Assembly (NCBI RefSeq): GCF_000566685.1
Contig: NZ_AZQN01000006.1
Span: 124,001 to 188,000 of the forward strand
Length of the DNA stretch: 64,000 nucleotides
DNA from: Dyadobacter tibetensis Y620-1
Lineage (GTDB): Bacteria; Bacteroidota; Bacteroidia; Cytophagales; Spirosomataceae
Direction: 5' to 3'
The notes beneath the pieces were generated by a model. The model saw nothing but the letters and a program-made list of their open reading frames with translations, was not told the DNA's origin and made no database searches. Below, in pieces: positions 37,294 through 46,505 of this stretch. The position numbers and the translations under genes are program-made. How positions within the stretch are numbered: the stretch's first letter is position 1; each line of letters opens with the position of its first letter.

Positions 37294-37675
37294 GAATTCC
37301 CGAAGGATATTTTTAGTATGGGATATAGTGTCTGCAATAGTCTTGTTTATTATCAGCTTTATTAAGAGTGATTATCCTGCTTACAGGCATTGTTTCGAAG
37401 CCCTGTATTATTTTTTATTGACATTGCTGTTGATGAGAATTAGGCTGTTTAGAAAAACGAAGCTATCCATGCCAGATATTCTTTTGACCTACCTCGTTAT
37501 CGTTGTTTTGATTGTATATGGCAATTATGAAACCCTATTCAACGATATAGAAAACTACAATTTCCTCCCTGCCCTTGCCTTCACCATTGGGCTAATATAT
37601 ACCTGCATATTAAAAAAATCGCATCGAAAAGTCCTACGAGATTCAGGGTTGAGTTCTGAGCTTGTGATTTTTTGA
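37292..37675 (+). CDS. Small hypothetical membrane protein
   Basis: Up to 127 residues with three to four hydrophobic segments (VSAIVLFIISFI, YYFLLTLLLM, LTYLVIVVLIVYG, ALAFTIGLIYTCIL) and basic connecting loops. No family recognised. The only early starts are a TTG inside the carA terminator T-run (37292) and a GTG at 37328; the latter may be the real one. AT-rich relative to carA and eno. First gene of an accessory stretch that separates carA from eno; may be part of the insertion. Confidence 0.5.
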   Translation: MNSRRIFLVWDIVSAIVLFIISFIKSDYPAYRHCFEALYYFLLTLLLMRIRLFRKTKLSMPDILLTYLVIVVLIVYGNYETLFNDIENYNFLPALAFTIGLIYTCILKKSHRKVLRDSGLSSELVIF

Positions 37676-37817
37676 TTTTGATAATCGGTTTTTGAAGCAT
37701 GAGGTCATTAGTTCATGAGAAATGGACATTTTAATAAAATATGCAGTTAATTTAAGTAGCTTTACATTAACTATTGAGGTCGAATTTTTTTATATTGGTA
37801 TACCCAAAGTCTTAATA

Positions 37818-38414
37818 ATGGAAAAATTTATAAATGGGCTCGCGGAATTTGTAGGAATGGCTCCCGAGCATTTTGAAGCCGCTATCCCATTTTTCACGAA
37901 AGTGAGAGTTCCCGCAAAGAAATTGTTACTAACGGCGGGGGATGTCGCTAGTTGTCTATGGTTTGTTGAAACGGGTGTACTTCGAGCCTATTACTTAGAG
38001 CAGGATTTGACATTGATCAAGGCGTTAGATGGTAACGCCCAGCCTGTTGAAATTACCACCTGGATCGTCCCTGCTTTTGGATTTTTGACCGATATTAGTA
38101 GCTTTTTGTATCAGAAACCTGGGCATTACCATATCGAAACTTTGGAACCCTCTACGCTATACCAATTATCTTTCCAGAACTATAAAGAATTAGCCGCATT
38201 ATATCCTGAAATGGGGCACCTGACCCATGAAAGGACTTTTGAACTAATGGATATGCGTGTAAGGATGTGCGGATTACGTTCGGCGGCCGATCGGCTGGCA
38301 TTTTTTGAAAATCAGTATCCTGGAATTACCGGCAGAATTTCCGTAAATATTCAAGCCTCTTACCTCAATATTACCGCAAGCACCTTAAGCAGAATCCGCA
38401 ATCAGCGAAAGTGA
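37818..38414 (+). CDS. Crp/Fnr-type transcriptional regulator
   Basis: 198 residues from the ATG at 37818 (MEKFINGLAEFVG); the 32 earlier codons of the open frame do not resemble the family and were left out. An N-terminal cyclic-nucleotide-binding-like beta-barrel (VPAKKLLLTAGDVASCLWFVETG) is followed by a dimer helix and a compact winged-HTH ending ASYLNITASTLSRIRNQRK, the usual Bacteroidota type. The ligand is unknown; these proteins commonly lack cAMP-binding residues. Followed by a terminator, so transcribed alone. Its target may be distant. Confidence 0.88.
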   Translation: MEKFINGLAEFVGMAPEHFEAAIPFFTKVRVPAKKLLLTAGDVASCLWFVETGVLRAYYLEQDLTLIKALDGNAQPVEITTWIVPAFGFLTDISSFLYQKPGHYHIETLEPSTLYQLSFQNYKELAALYPEMGHLTHERTFELMDMRVRMCGLRSAADRLAFFENQYPGITGRISVNIQASYLNITASTLSRIRNQRK

Positions 38415-38433
38415 TTTTCTGACTTTTGTGGAT

Positions 38434-38465
38434 TCCCTTTCTGACATAGGTCAGAAAGGGATTTG
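38434..38465 (+). terminator. Intrinsic terminator after the Crp-like gene
   Basis: Perfect 12-bp arms TCCCTTTCTGAC (38434-38445) and GTCAGAAAGGGA (38450-38461), loop ATAG, then TTTG. Confidence 0.88.
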
Positions 38466-38487
38466 TAAATATTATTTAGGTTTGTAA

Positions 38488-38829
38488 AACAAAACTCCTG
38501 TTGACCTTACTGCTGATATTGCCGGATGGAGCGTTGGTAAGTCGGAGGTACTTACTAGATCTATTGGAGCTAATATGCATAATTTTACATCACTAAGAAT
38601 GCTTTCTCAAATTGGTCTAGTAAGTTCACGCATAGGACATGTTGGAGGGGTCATTGCTGGAGTTCAGCTATGGGTTGGCTTGGCCGATAATACTAATGGC
38701 TGGACAAGTGATGATTACAAGAATGCCATACAATTTGGATTAGGAATAGCTTCTATCTTTGTCGGTCCTTGGTGGGCATTGGGTATGGGGACTTGTTCTT
38801 TAATTATTGCAATCAAGACACGCGTATAA
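38488..38829 (+). pseudogene. Possible orphan C-terminal tip of a polymorphic (Rhs-type) toxin
   Basis: A frame is open from just after the TAA at 38485 to 38829 but has no start codon before the ATG at 38575 (84 residues from there). The readable residues before that ATG (TPVDLTADIAGWSVGKSEVL) continue smoothly into the rest, so the original protein probably extended further upstream. The C-terminal half is hydrophobic and Gly-rich (GHVGGVIAGVQLWVGLAD, FGLGIASIFVGPWWALGMG), as at the ends of large Bacteroidota Rhs proteins. No conserved Rhs core or DPxG boundary motif is present. It is 9 bases before a small membrane-protein gene, in the place an immunity gene would hold. Could instead be a short membrane peptide gene starting at 38575. 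Function is not established. Confidence 0.45.
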
Positions 38830-38838
38830 TAAAACAAT

Positions 38839-39288
38839 ATGACGTATATGATCAATTTATTATTAGACTTGAGAGATTTTGCATACATTCATTATTCAAG
38901 TCGATATGGAAAAGTATCTGCAAAGCAGAAGACCGGATATCCTTTACTTTTTTCTTGTTTGTTCTTATCTTATTATATAATCATACTTACTTTAATAACA
39001 AAAGTGATACGGTTTGATGAATTATATTACACACTTAAATCCGGCAACCCCTTATTGTATTATCTTGTAATTTCTGCTGTGATTTTGGGTCCATTGATTA
39101 GTAGTTGCTTCTGGGTCTTAAATAAACTTGAAAAAATTCAACCTCTTTATTATAAGTCAGCTTCTTTGAATTATTCAAGAAAGCAATGGAGAGGATGGAC
39201 CACCTTAGTACTCGGATGGATCATTTTTTTCTTATATTTTTGGACTATTAGTAATTTGGGTGGAATTGCCGATTCGGGCCAAAAGTAA
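38839..39288 (+). CDS. Small membrane protein, candidate immunity partner of the preceding fragment
   Basis: 149 residues, AT-rich, with three hydrophobic segments (PLLFSCLFLSYYIIILTLI, YYLVISAVILGPLISS, TTLVLGWIIFFLYFW) and a Lys/Arg-rich middle. No family recognised. It follows the toxin-like fragment by 9 bases on the same strand. Membrane proteins are common immunity partners for membrane-active toxin tips, but the pairing here rests on position and composition only. Confidence 0.6.
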   Translation: MTYMINLLLDLRDFAYIHYSSRYGKVSAKQKTGYPLLFSCLFLSYYIIILTLITKVIRFDELYYTLKSGNPLLYYLVISAVILGPLISSCFWVLNKLEKIQPLYYKSASLNYSRKQWRGWTTLVLGWIIFFLYFWTISNLGGIADSGQK

Positions 39289-39721
39289 AATATCAATCCC
39301 CTAGAACGAACGGTAATGAGGAAGGTTAATGGTTATTAATATGAATTGGGTTGGCAAAATGACATAGATTACCATTGTAATGATCTAGAATTGGAAATAA
39401 CGAGTGAAATATGAGATTCCTTATATTGCTATTATGATACTCATTAAAGAGTTGATTTTGTTATATACCAATTTGATTTTATGCCTTCTTGTATCACCCC
39501 TATATTTCAGCCAAGCGGCTTGTTAAACTTGGAGTCATCGAAAGCAAAGATCTATGGAAGTCTTTTATCCCATTTTAGAATACGAAGTACTTCGATTTGC
39601 TCTATACTCGGAACTGAAAACCCGGAATGGGATGCATAATCCAATCTATGAAGTATTCCACAAAAAAAGCGTACGGCGAGGAACAACCTCGCTGTACGCT
39701 TTTTTTGATAGGAATTGCGTA
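39289..39721. other. AT-rich region between the accessory genes and the rhodanese-thioredoxin gene
   Basis: 433 bases. No confident gene. A 57-codon frame from ATG 39554 (MEVFYPILEYEVLRFALYSE start) runs into the terminator at 39662-39706 and may be a degraded gene fragment. The rest shows nothing recognisable. Confidence 0.5.
39662..39706. terminator. Bidirectional intrinsic terminator
   Basis: 20-bp arms (39662-39681, 39687-39706) with one G-T wobble, A7 at one end and T7 at the other; lies just past the rhodanese-thioredoxin gene on the minus strand. Confidence 0.9.
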
Positions 39722-40438
39722 TTATAACTGGGCGTCGAGCCAAGTCCGGAATTCTTTTTCTTCGATCAGCCCATTTTTGCGTTCTACCAACTTCCCTTTT
39801 TTATACATCAAAAAGGCCGGGATTTCGTCTATGCCCAGCTCCTTGGCCAGGGCCTTGTTTTCGTCGTAATTGATGGCTACTACCTTCGCTTTGCCAGCAT
39901 ATTCTTTTTCTAACTGGTGGATGATGGGAAGCATTTTAACGCAGGGCGCACACCAGGGGGCGTTAAAGTCGATCATCACGACAGGCTCCGACGCTACCAT
40001 CTTCTGGAAGTCCTCGGTAGACATCCCTTTTCTTTCTCCTGCATTGGCAGGCTCGTCTACAGGATAATTGGCGGCGGTCCATTTCAAATAGCCGCCATCC
40101 ATGTCATATACATTCTTAAAGCCATTTTCTGCTAATACTTTCGCCGCTCCAGCGCTTCGTGAGCCGGCCAGGCAGTACACAAAAACAGGCTTATCTTTGT
40201 CCAATGCCTTGATGTGTTCTTCAAAGTCATCACTTTTAAAATCAATATTCATCGCCTGTTTTAGGTGACCGTCTTTAAATTCATCTGGCGTGCGTACGTC
40301 TACCAATTGTGCATCGGGGGTATTGGCTAGTTCTGTCTGAAATTTCTCTGCAGTAAGCTGGTTCTCCGACTTGTCCTGAGACTGACAAGAGAAGGCGGCT
40401 AGGGTAAATAAGGTAAAAACAATGCGTAAAGCTTTCAT
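39722..40438 (-). CDS. Rhodanese-thioredoxin fusion lipoprotein
   Basis: 238 residues with lipobox AAFSC (Cys18), so anchored in the envelope and facing the periplasm. Residues ~28-125 form a rhodanese domain with the active-site loop CLAGSRS (Cys89), able to carry a persulfide. Residues ~135-238 form a thioredoxin domain with the redox motif WCAPC (Cys163/Cys166) and the cis-Pro region IPAFLMY. Having both on one chain suggests sulfur transfer or persulfide reduction coupled to periplasmic thiol chemistry. Single gene, divergent from eno, ending at a strong terminator. Domain calls are firm; substrate is inferred. Confidence 0.92.
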   Translation of the reverse strand: MKALRIVFTLFTLAAFSCQSQDKSENQLTAEKFQTELANTPDAQLVDVRTPDEFKDGHLKQAMNIDFKSDDFEEHIKALDKDKPVFVYCLAGSRSAGAAKVLAENGFKNVYDMDGGYLKWTAANYPVDEPANAGERKGMSTEDFQKMVASEPVVMIDFNAPWCAPCVKMLPIIHQLEKEYAGKAKVVAINYDENKALAKELGIDEIPAFLMYKKGKLVERKNGLIEEKEFRTWLDAQL

Positions 40439-40546
40439 GACTATAGTTTAATTAGATTGTTTTGTAAATTTACGCTAAAATTACGCAAGCTGTAATCCTA
40501 ACGATTTTTTTGCGTTATTTTGTATCAATATTTTATCCATTTATAA

Positions 40547-41836
<1,290 letters not shown>

Positions 41837-41852
41837 CCGACTCAATATATTC

Positions 41853-41881
41853 AAAACCGGGGCCCAAAGCCCCGGTTTTTC
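41853..41881 (+). terminator. Intrinsic terminator after eno
   Basis: Perfect 11-bp arms AAAACCGGGGC (41853-41863) and GCCCCGGTTTT (41869-41879). It lies only 10 bases before the next start codon, so divIC is transcribed by read-through or from a nearby promoter. Confidence 0.88.
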
Positions 41882-41891
41882 TTCATTGCCT

Positions 41892-42233
41892 ATGTCCGAC
41901 ACCAAATCCAAAAGCTTTCCCTGGCCACGTATTCTGAAGAGTTTCTACCCGGCTACTTTCGTATTCTGGCTGGTGTGGATCATTTTCCTGGATAATAACA
42001 ATATTTCGGTAGTGCTTTCCAACAAAATGAAAATGATGGATTTGGAGAAGGAGCGTGCTATTTTACAGGAAAAAGTAAAACAGGTAAAGAAGGAGCGTAA
42101 CGAGGTTTTCGGTAATCCGGAAATGCTTGAAAAGTGGGCCCGGGAGAAATTTATGATGCGCAAGCCCAACGAAGATGTCTACGTGATCGTAGATGAAAAC
42201 AACCAGCCTTGGGAAAGCAGTCAGAAGGAGTAA
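41892..42233 (+). CDS. Septum formation initiator (DivIC/FtsB) family protein
   Basis: 113 residues from ATG 41892; the in-frame TTG at 41886 is less likely. Short cytoplasmic N-terminus, one membrane helix (FYPATFVFWLVWIIFL), then a periplasmic coiled coil (MMDLEKERAILQEKVKQVKKE) and a conserved cap GNPEMLEKWAREKFMMRKPNEDVYVI. This is the DivIC/FtsB layout; such proteins bridge FtsL and FtsQ/DivIB in the divisome. Placement after eno is also seen for ftsB in Proteobacteria. Confidence 0.92.
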   Translation: MSDTKSKSFPWPRILKSFYPATFVFWLVWIIFLDNNNISVVLSNKMKMMDLEKERAILQEKVKQVKKERNEVFGNPEMLEKWAREKFMMRKPNEDVYVIVDENNQPWESSQKE

Positions 42234-42306
42234 TGATTTATCTGTCGCCGGCAGTGCCTCGGTCACTCTAGTTGCTGCAAGGCCTCATCTTTTAAGATCA
42301 AAAGCC

Positions 42307-42795
42307 TTGATACGTATACTTTTCGTTTGTTTAGGAAATATCTGCCGCTCTCCCATCACCGAGGGCGTTTTTAATGCCTTGGTACAGGAGAAAGGGCTTA
42401 AGGGGCAGTTTCATTGCGACTCGGCCGGAACCGGGGCCTATCATATTGGTTGTCTGCCCGACAGCCGCATGCGTGCCGTGGCCAAACGGCATGGTCTAGC
42501 CCTGATACACCGTGCTAGGCAGCTTCAGCAGAGCGACTTCCAGGATTTCGATTATATCCTGGCCATGGACGAAGCCAACTACCGGCATATTGCCCGGCAA
42601 TGTTTTCAGCAAACAGGATCTATTATCTCCGAAAACAAGTTATTTTTATATCGACAGTTTGATCCGCAACGCGGAGAGTCGCAAAATGTGCCAGATCCCT
42701 ACTATGAGGATGACGACGCCTTCGAGGAAGTCTATCAGATTGCCTACCGCTGTGCCGGTGGGTTTATGGAGTTTCTAAAAGAGCGGCATTTCTGA
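42307..42795 (+). CDS. Low-molecular-weight protein-tyrosine phosphatase
   Basis: 162 residues if started at the TTG 42307 (MIRILFVCLGNICRSP), which places the catalytic P-loop CLGNICRS (Cys8, Arg14) at the family-normal distance from the N-terminus; the longer frame from 42193 overlaps divIC and adds unrelated residues. General-acid Asp is in PDPYYEDDDAF. Dephosphorylates tyrosine, and in some bacteria regulates polysaccharide kinases; no such kinase is nearby. 73 bases after divIC. Confidence 0.9.
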   Translation: MIRILFVCLGNICRSPITEGVFNALVQEKGLKGQFHCDSAGTGAYHIGCLPDSRMRAVAKRHGLALIHRARQLQQSDFQDFDYILAMDEANYRHIARQCFQQTGSIISENKLFLYRQFDPQRGESQNVPDPYYEDDDAFEEVYQIAYRCAGGFMEFLKERHF

Positions 42796-42859
42796 GAAGG
42801 GCTATAGCCGGATCGGAACCATGATCACTGATTACTATTCATTTTAAAATATTCTTATT

Positions 42860-44392
42860 GTGAGCAAGAAAGTTATTCTAATCATTATGGACGGTTGGGG
42901 AATTGCCAAAGCTGGCGAAGAGAGCCGTTCGGCCGTTTTAGCGGCCAATACCCCATTTTACGATAGCATTTTACAAACCTACCCCCATAGCAAATTGGCG
43001 GCGAGCGGCTTAGCCGTGGGCCTCCCCGACGGGCAGATGGGTAACTCCGAAGTGGGGCATACCAATCTGGGGGCAGGTAGAGTTGTATACCAGGACCTTG
43101 TTAAAATTAACCTGGCGGTTTCGGAAGGGACCCTAGGGCAGGAGAAGGTTTTGAAAGACGCCTTCGCATATGCTAAACTCAACAAAAAGAAGGTTCACTT
43201 TATCGGGCTGGTTTCCGATGGTGGAGTACATTCCCATATCGACCACCTGAAAGGACTTTGTAAATTTGCCGCTGAGGCTCAGGTTCCCGATGTGTATGTG
43301 CATGCCTTTACCGATGGCCGCGACTGTGATCCTAAAAGCGGCCTAGGCTTCTTACAAGAATTGCAAGCGTCTATGGCGACCACTACTGGAAAAATCGCCA
43401 GCATAACGGGTCGGTACTATGCCATGGACCGAGACAAACGGTGGGAGCGTGTAAAGTTAGCCTACGATGCCATGGTTCATGGCGAAGGGGAACGCGTGCA
43501 GCAGGACGACGTATTGGCGGCTGTTGAGGCATCCTATGAGGCAGGCGTAACCGACGAATTTATTAAGCCTATTATTGCAACCAATCCTGATGGTTCGCCA
43601 CTTGCCGTTATAGAGGAAGACGATGTGGTACTCTGCTTCAACTTCCGTACCGACCGTGGACGGGAGATTACAGAAGTCCTTACCCAGCAGGATTTTCATG
43701 AGCAGAATATGCACAAGCTTAAGTTACATTATATTACCCTTACCAATTATGATGATAGCTTCAAAGGGGTAGAGGTAATCTTCGATAAGGATAACCTTAA
43801 TAACACCCTTGGAGAAGTACTGGAAGGTGCTGGCAAAAAGCAGATCAGGATTGCCGAAACTGAGAAATATCCACATGTTACTTTTTTCTTTTCTGGAGGC
43901 CGGGAGAAACCCTTTGAAGGAGAGAGCCGTTTGCTATGCCCTTCTCCCAAAGTAGCTACCTACGATTTGCAGCCCGAAATGTCGGCTTACGAAATCCGTG
44001 ATGCCATTGTTCCTGAATTGGTAAAGGAGGAGGTAGACTTCGTTTGCCTTAACTTTGCTAATCCCGATATGGTAGGTCATACAGGTGTGTTTGAGGCGGC
44101 CATCAAAGCTTGTGAAACAGTTGATAAATGTGTACAAGATGTGGTGACAACTGGGTTAGAGCATGGTTATTCGTCCATTATCATCGCCGATCATGGCAAT
44201 TCTGACTATATGGCCAACGATGATGGATCGCCCAATACGGCCCATTCGTTAAACTTAGTGCCTTGTATATTGGTGGACAAAGATTACCGTCAACCGATCA
44301 ATGACGGGAAGCTAGCAGATGTGGCTCCTACCATTTTGGCACTCATGGGCATTGTAAAACCAGAGGAGATGACAGGTTCCAGCCTATTATAG
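42860..44392 (+). CDS. gpmI: 2,3-bisphosphoglycerate-independent phosphoglycerate mutase
   Basis: 510 residues from a GTG start; interconverts 3- and 2-phosphoglycerate using two Mn ions. IIMDGWGIA holds metal ligand Asp11, and the phospho-acceptor is Ser63 in MGNSEVGH. RGREITEVLTQ and IIADHGNSDYMAN are further family signatures. One glycolytic step before eno, 1 kb downstream of it. Own terminator follows. Confidence 0.97.
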   Translation: MSKKVILIIMDGWGIAKAGEESRSAVLAANTPFYDSILQTYPHSKLAASGLAVGLPDGQMGNSEVGHTNLGAGRVVYQDLVKINLAVSEGTLGQEKVLKDAFAYAKLNKKKVHFIGLVSDGGVHSHIDHLKGLCKFAAEAQVPDVYVHAFTDGRDCDPKSGLGFLQELQASMATTTGKIASITGRYYAMDRDKRWERVKLAYDAMVHGEGERVQQDDVLAAVEASYEAGVTDEFIKPIIATNPDGSPLAVIEEDDVVLCFNFRTDRGREITEVLTQQDFHEQNMHKLKLHYITLTNYDDSFKGVEVIFDKDNLNNTLGEVLEGAGKKQIRIAETEKYPHVTFFFSGGREKPFEGESRLLCPSPKVATYDLQPEMSAYEIRDAIVPELVKEEVDFVCLNFANPDMVGHTGVFEAAIKACETVDKCVQDVVTTGLEHGYSSIIIADHGNSDYMANDDGSPNTAHSLNLVPCILVDKDYRQPINDGKLADVAPTILALMGIVKPEEMTGSSLL

Positions 44393-44413
44393 TACATTGT
44401 TGAATAAATATTG

Positions 44414-44450
44414 AATAGAGCGGGAAGACCTTTCTTCCTGCTCTATTATT
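44414..44450 (+). terminator. Intrinsic terminator after gpmI
   Basis: 15-bp arms with one G-T wobble (44414-44428 and 44433-44447), loop CCTT. Confidence 0.85.
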
Positions 44451-44473
44451 AATTTTAAGGTATATCTATAGCC

Positions 44474-45058
44474 ATGAAGCTCCATTTCTCTTCTTTATTA
44501 AAGAATAAAGCAATTTATTTCCCTTTGATTCTTCTTTTATTCTTATGCTCGAGCTGTGAAGACAGGGAAGAGCTTGCTGGTAGTGAAAAATATTATTACG
44601 ATCTGGCAGGATGGTTGCAGAGCGAGATGGGGCATTTGAGTGCAACGAAGCCCCTCGTTAAGAAAATTACCATGCTTGCGGGCGAGACAGAAAACCTGGA
44701 AACCAATTCGGTAGATTGGTCCAAAGAGTTGGCGCTATTTATGAAGGCCGACCTTAACAAGCCTGCTTATAAAAACAGTTACACCACGGATCGCCCTGAC
44801 TCTACTACCGTGGTATATACCTTAAAACCTACCGAGAACTTGACCCTGCAACAACTCACAGTACACTACGACGATTTAGGCCAGCTGCCAGTTCAAATTG
44901 ACGGCAGCTTTGAGTCGGTTAACAAACTGTATGAATCTAAGCGTTCTTTTCGGCTGAATATTGCTGAGGGACACTTAACAGCCTATCATGTGCATGGCTA
45001 CCAGAAATTGGTAATGATGGACAAACGCCCCTTCGATATTCAGGTAAGCATAAAATAA
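44474..45058 (+). CDS. Hypothetical lipoprotein
   Basis: 194 residues; signal peptide ending in lipobox LCSSC (Cys28), so membrane-anchored. The mature part alternates charged and aromatic residues and has a repeated beta-strand pattern in its second half (SFRLNIAEGHLTAYHVHGYQKLVM). No family recognised. Single gene between the gpmI terminator and a 436-base gap. Confidence 0.8.
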   Translation: MKLHFSSLLKNKAIYFPLILLLFLCSSCEDREELAGSEKYYYDLAGWLQSEMGHLSATKPLVKKITMLAGETENLETNSVDWSKELALFMKADLNKPAYKNSYTTDRPDSTTVVYTLKPTENLTLQQLTVHYDDLGQLPVQIDGSFESVNKLYESKRSFRLNIAEGHLTAYHVHGYQKLVMMDKRPFDIQVSIK

Positions 45059-45494
45059 TGGTCATGGCGTGACCAAATAGAATAATGCCGTATTAAGAAT
45101 GTGCTTACCTTGTTATTGTAAGGTATACACTGTAAATCCGCTTTCAAACTGCTTCAAAATACCATAAATTGGGTAATGATTACCCAATTTTATAATTGTA
45201 TTATTTTTATATTTCCATAAAAATGATGCTTCCCTGCGTATAGTCCTTTCTGGAAAAATAACTGCTTCTATTAGACTTCTTTCCCAATTTTTAGGCCTTC
45301 TAGACAGGGTATACCGGTCCATTCTCCTGCGAAATACCTAACTCTTAATTAGACTTGGAACAGTATTATTAGAATAAATACCGGTATCGGCTTTAGAAGC
45401 CTTTTCTTAGATAGCTCATCCTTGGGCACCTATTAGAAGATACCACCTACTTGCTAAAACTAAATCAAAAAGGACAATTTAAAATTTTATCGAA
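45059..45494. other. Gap with a 25-bp palindrome
   Basis: 436 bases without a supported gene. It contains a perfect 12-bp inverted repeat around one central base (45166-45190; AAATTGGGTAAT arms) followed by an AT-rich stretch, and a weaker TACCTT/AAGGTA pair just upstream. The palindrome could be a terminator for the lipoprotein gene, though it is 107 bases past the stop, or an operator. Confidence 0.55.
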
Positions 45495-46445
45495 ATGCAG
45501 CAGGAACAAAAAAGTAAAAATTCGACCGCCTGGGCTCTGGTTGTAATTCTGGGAATTGCGACGGCCATGTTTGGGTATTTGTTTACTACTCAAAAAAGCG
45601 AGTTGAACCAGCAGGAATCCTTGGTAATGGAGAAAGCGCAGGAACTGGCCGCTACTCGTACCAAACTGGACTCTATCTCTACAGTATTGGATAGTAAAAT
45701 TCTAGAAATCGAACGTTTGGGTGGTGACGTTGCAGAACTTACCAAAGTAAAAGAACAGCTCGAGGCCGACAAGAAAGCCTTTAGTCGTAGCAATCGCGCA
45801 GATACAGGAAAATATCTTGCTAAAATTAAGGAGTACGAGAAATTTTTGGTAGAGAAAGATGAGGTAATCGCACAACTTAAGCTTGAAAATGAGCATCTTA
45901 TGGCTACCAACGATTCGCTAGGTACCCATGTAGTGAGTCTTTCATCGGAGCGTGAGCGATTGGTAAAGCGGCAGTCGGAGTTAACGGATTCCGTGATGAC
46001 ATTTACTGCGGAAAACCGAGTTTTATCCGAAAAAGTAAGTCTGGCGGCTGCTTTAAAGGCACAAAATATGAAAGTGCTTACTGTAAAGTCTAATGGACGT
46101 GTGAAAGATAAAGATGCCTATCGCGCAAACCAGGTAGATAAAATTAAACTGACCTTTACCTTACCTGAGAATCCACTTACTGCGGAGGAACCTAAGGATA
46201 TTTTCCTGAGAGTTTTAGATCCTGATGGAGCCGTTATTGCTGACGAGGCCACCGGTTCTGGTGAGTTTGAAGTGAATGGTATGGCATCTAAGTTTACTGC
46301 TAGAGAATCTATCGCGTATCAAAATAATAATCAGAAAGTAGAAATGTTATACGATAACACGGGTAAGTTTCGTCCAGGTAAGTATAATGTAGAACTTTAT
46401 AGCGAAGGATATAAAATTGGAGCTAGCAATTTCGTAATCAAATAA
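45495..46445 (+). CDS. Membrane-anchored coiled-coil protein of unknown function
   Basis: 316 residues. One N-terminal membrane helix (AWALVVILGIATAMFGYLF), then a coiled coil over residues ~35-190 rich in Glu, Lys, Leu and Ser, then a beta-rich C-terminal domain (~200-316; KIKLTFTLPENP, DIFLRVLDPDGAVI, GKYNVELYSEGYKIG). The helix orientation suggests a periplasmic coiled coil. Similar hypothetical proteins are common in Bacteroidota; no function is known to me. Convergent with the PPK2 gene. Confidence 0.85.
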   Translation: MQQEQKSKNSTAWALVVILGIATAMFGYLFTTQKSELNQQESLVMEKAQELAATRTKLDSISTVLDSKILEIERLGGDVAELTKVKEQLEADKKAFSRSNRADTGKYLAKIKEYEKFLVEKDEVIAQLKLENEHLMATNDSLGTHVVSLSSERERLVKRQSELTDSVMTFTAENRVLSEKVSLAAALKAQNMKVLTVKSNGRVKDKDAYRANQVDKIKLTFTLPENPLTAEEPKDIFLRVLDPDGAVIADEATGSGEFEVNGMASKFTARESIAYQNNNQKVEMLYDNTGKFRPGKYNVELYSEGYKIGASNFVIK

Positions 46446-46466
46446 GCTAAGATTAAGAAGATATAT

Positions 46467-46501
46467 AAAGAGAGCGTTGGAGCTGATCCGACGCTCTCTT
46501 T
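46467..46501. terminator. Bidirectional intrinsic terminator
   Basis: Arms AAAGAGAGCGT (46467-46477) and ACGCTCTCTTT (46491-46501) with further inner pairing, between convergent genes. Confidence 0.88.
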
Positions 46502-46505
46502 GTGT

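Noticed and set aside
37722-37817. N-terminal extension of the Crp-like regulator
   Set aside because: The 32 extra residues do not fit the family; ATG 37818 begins a normal Crp-type N-terminus.
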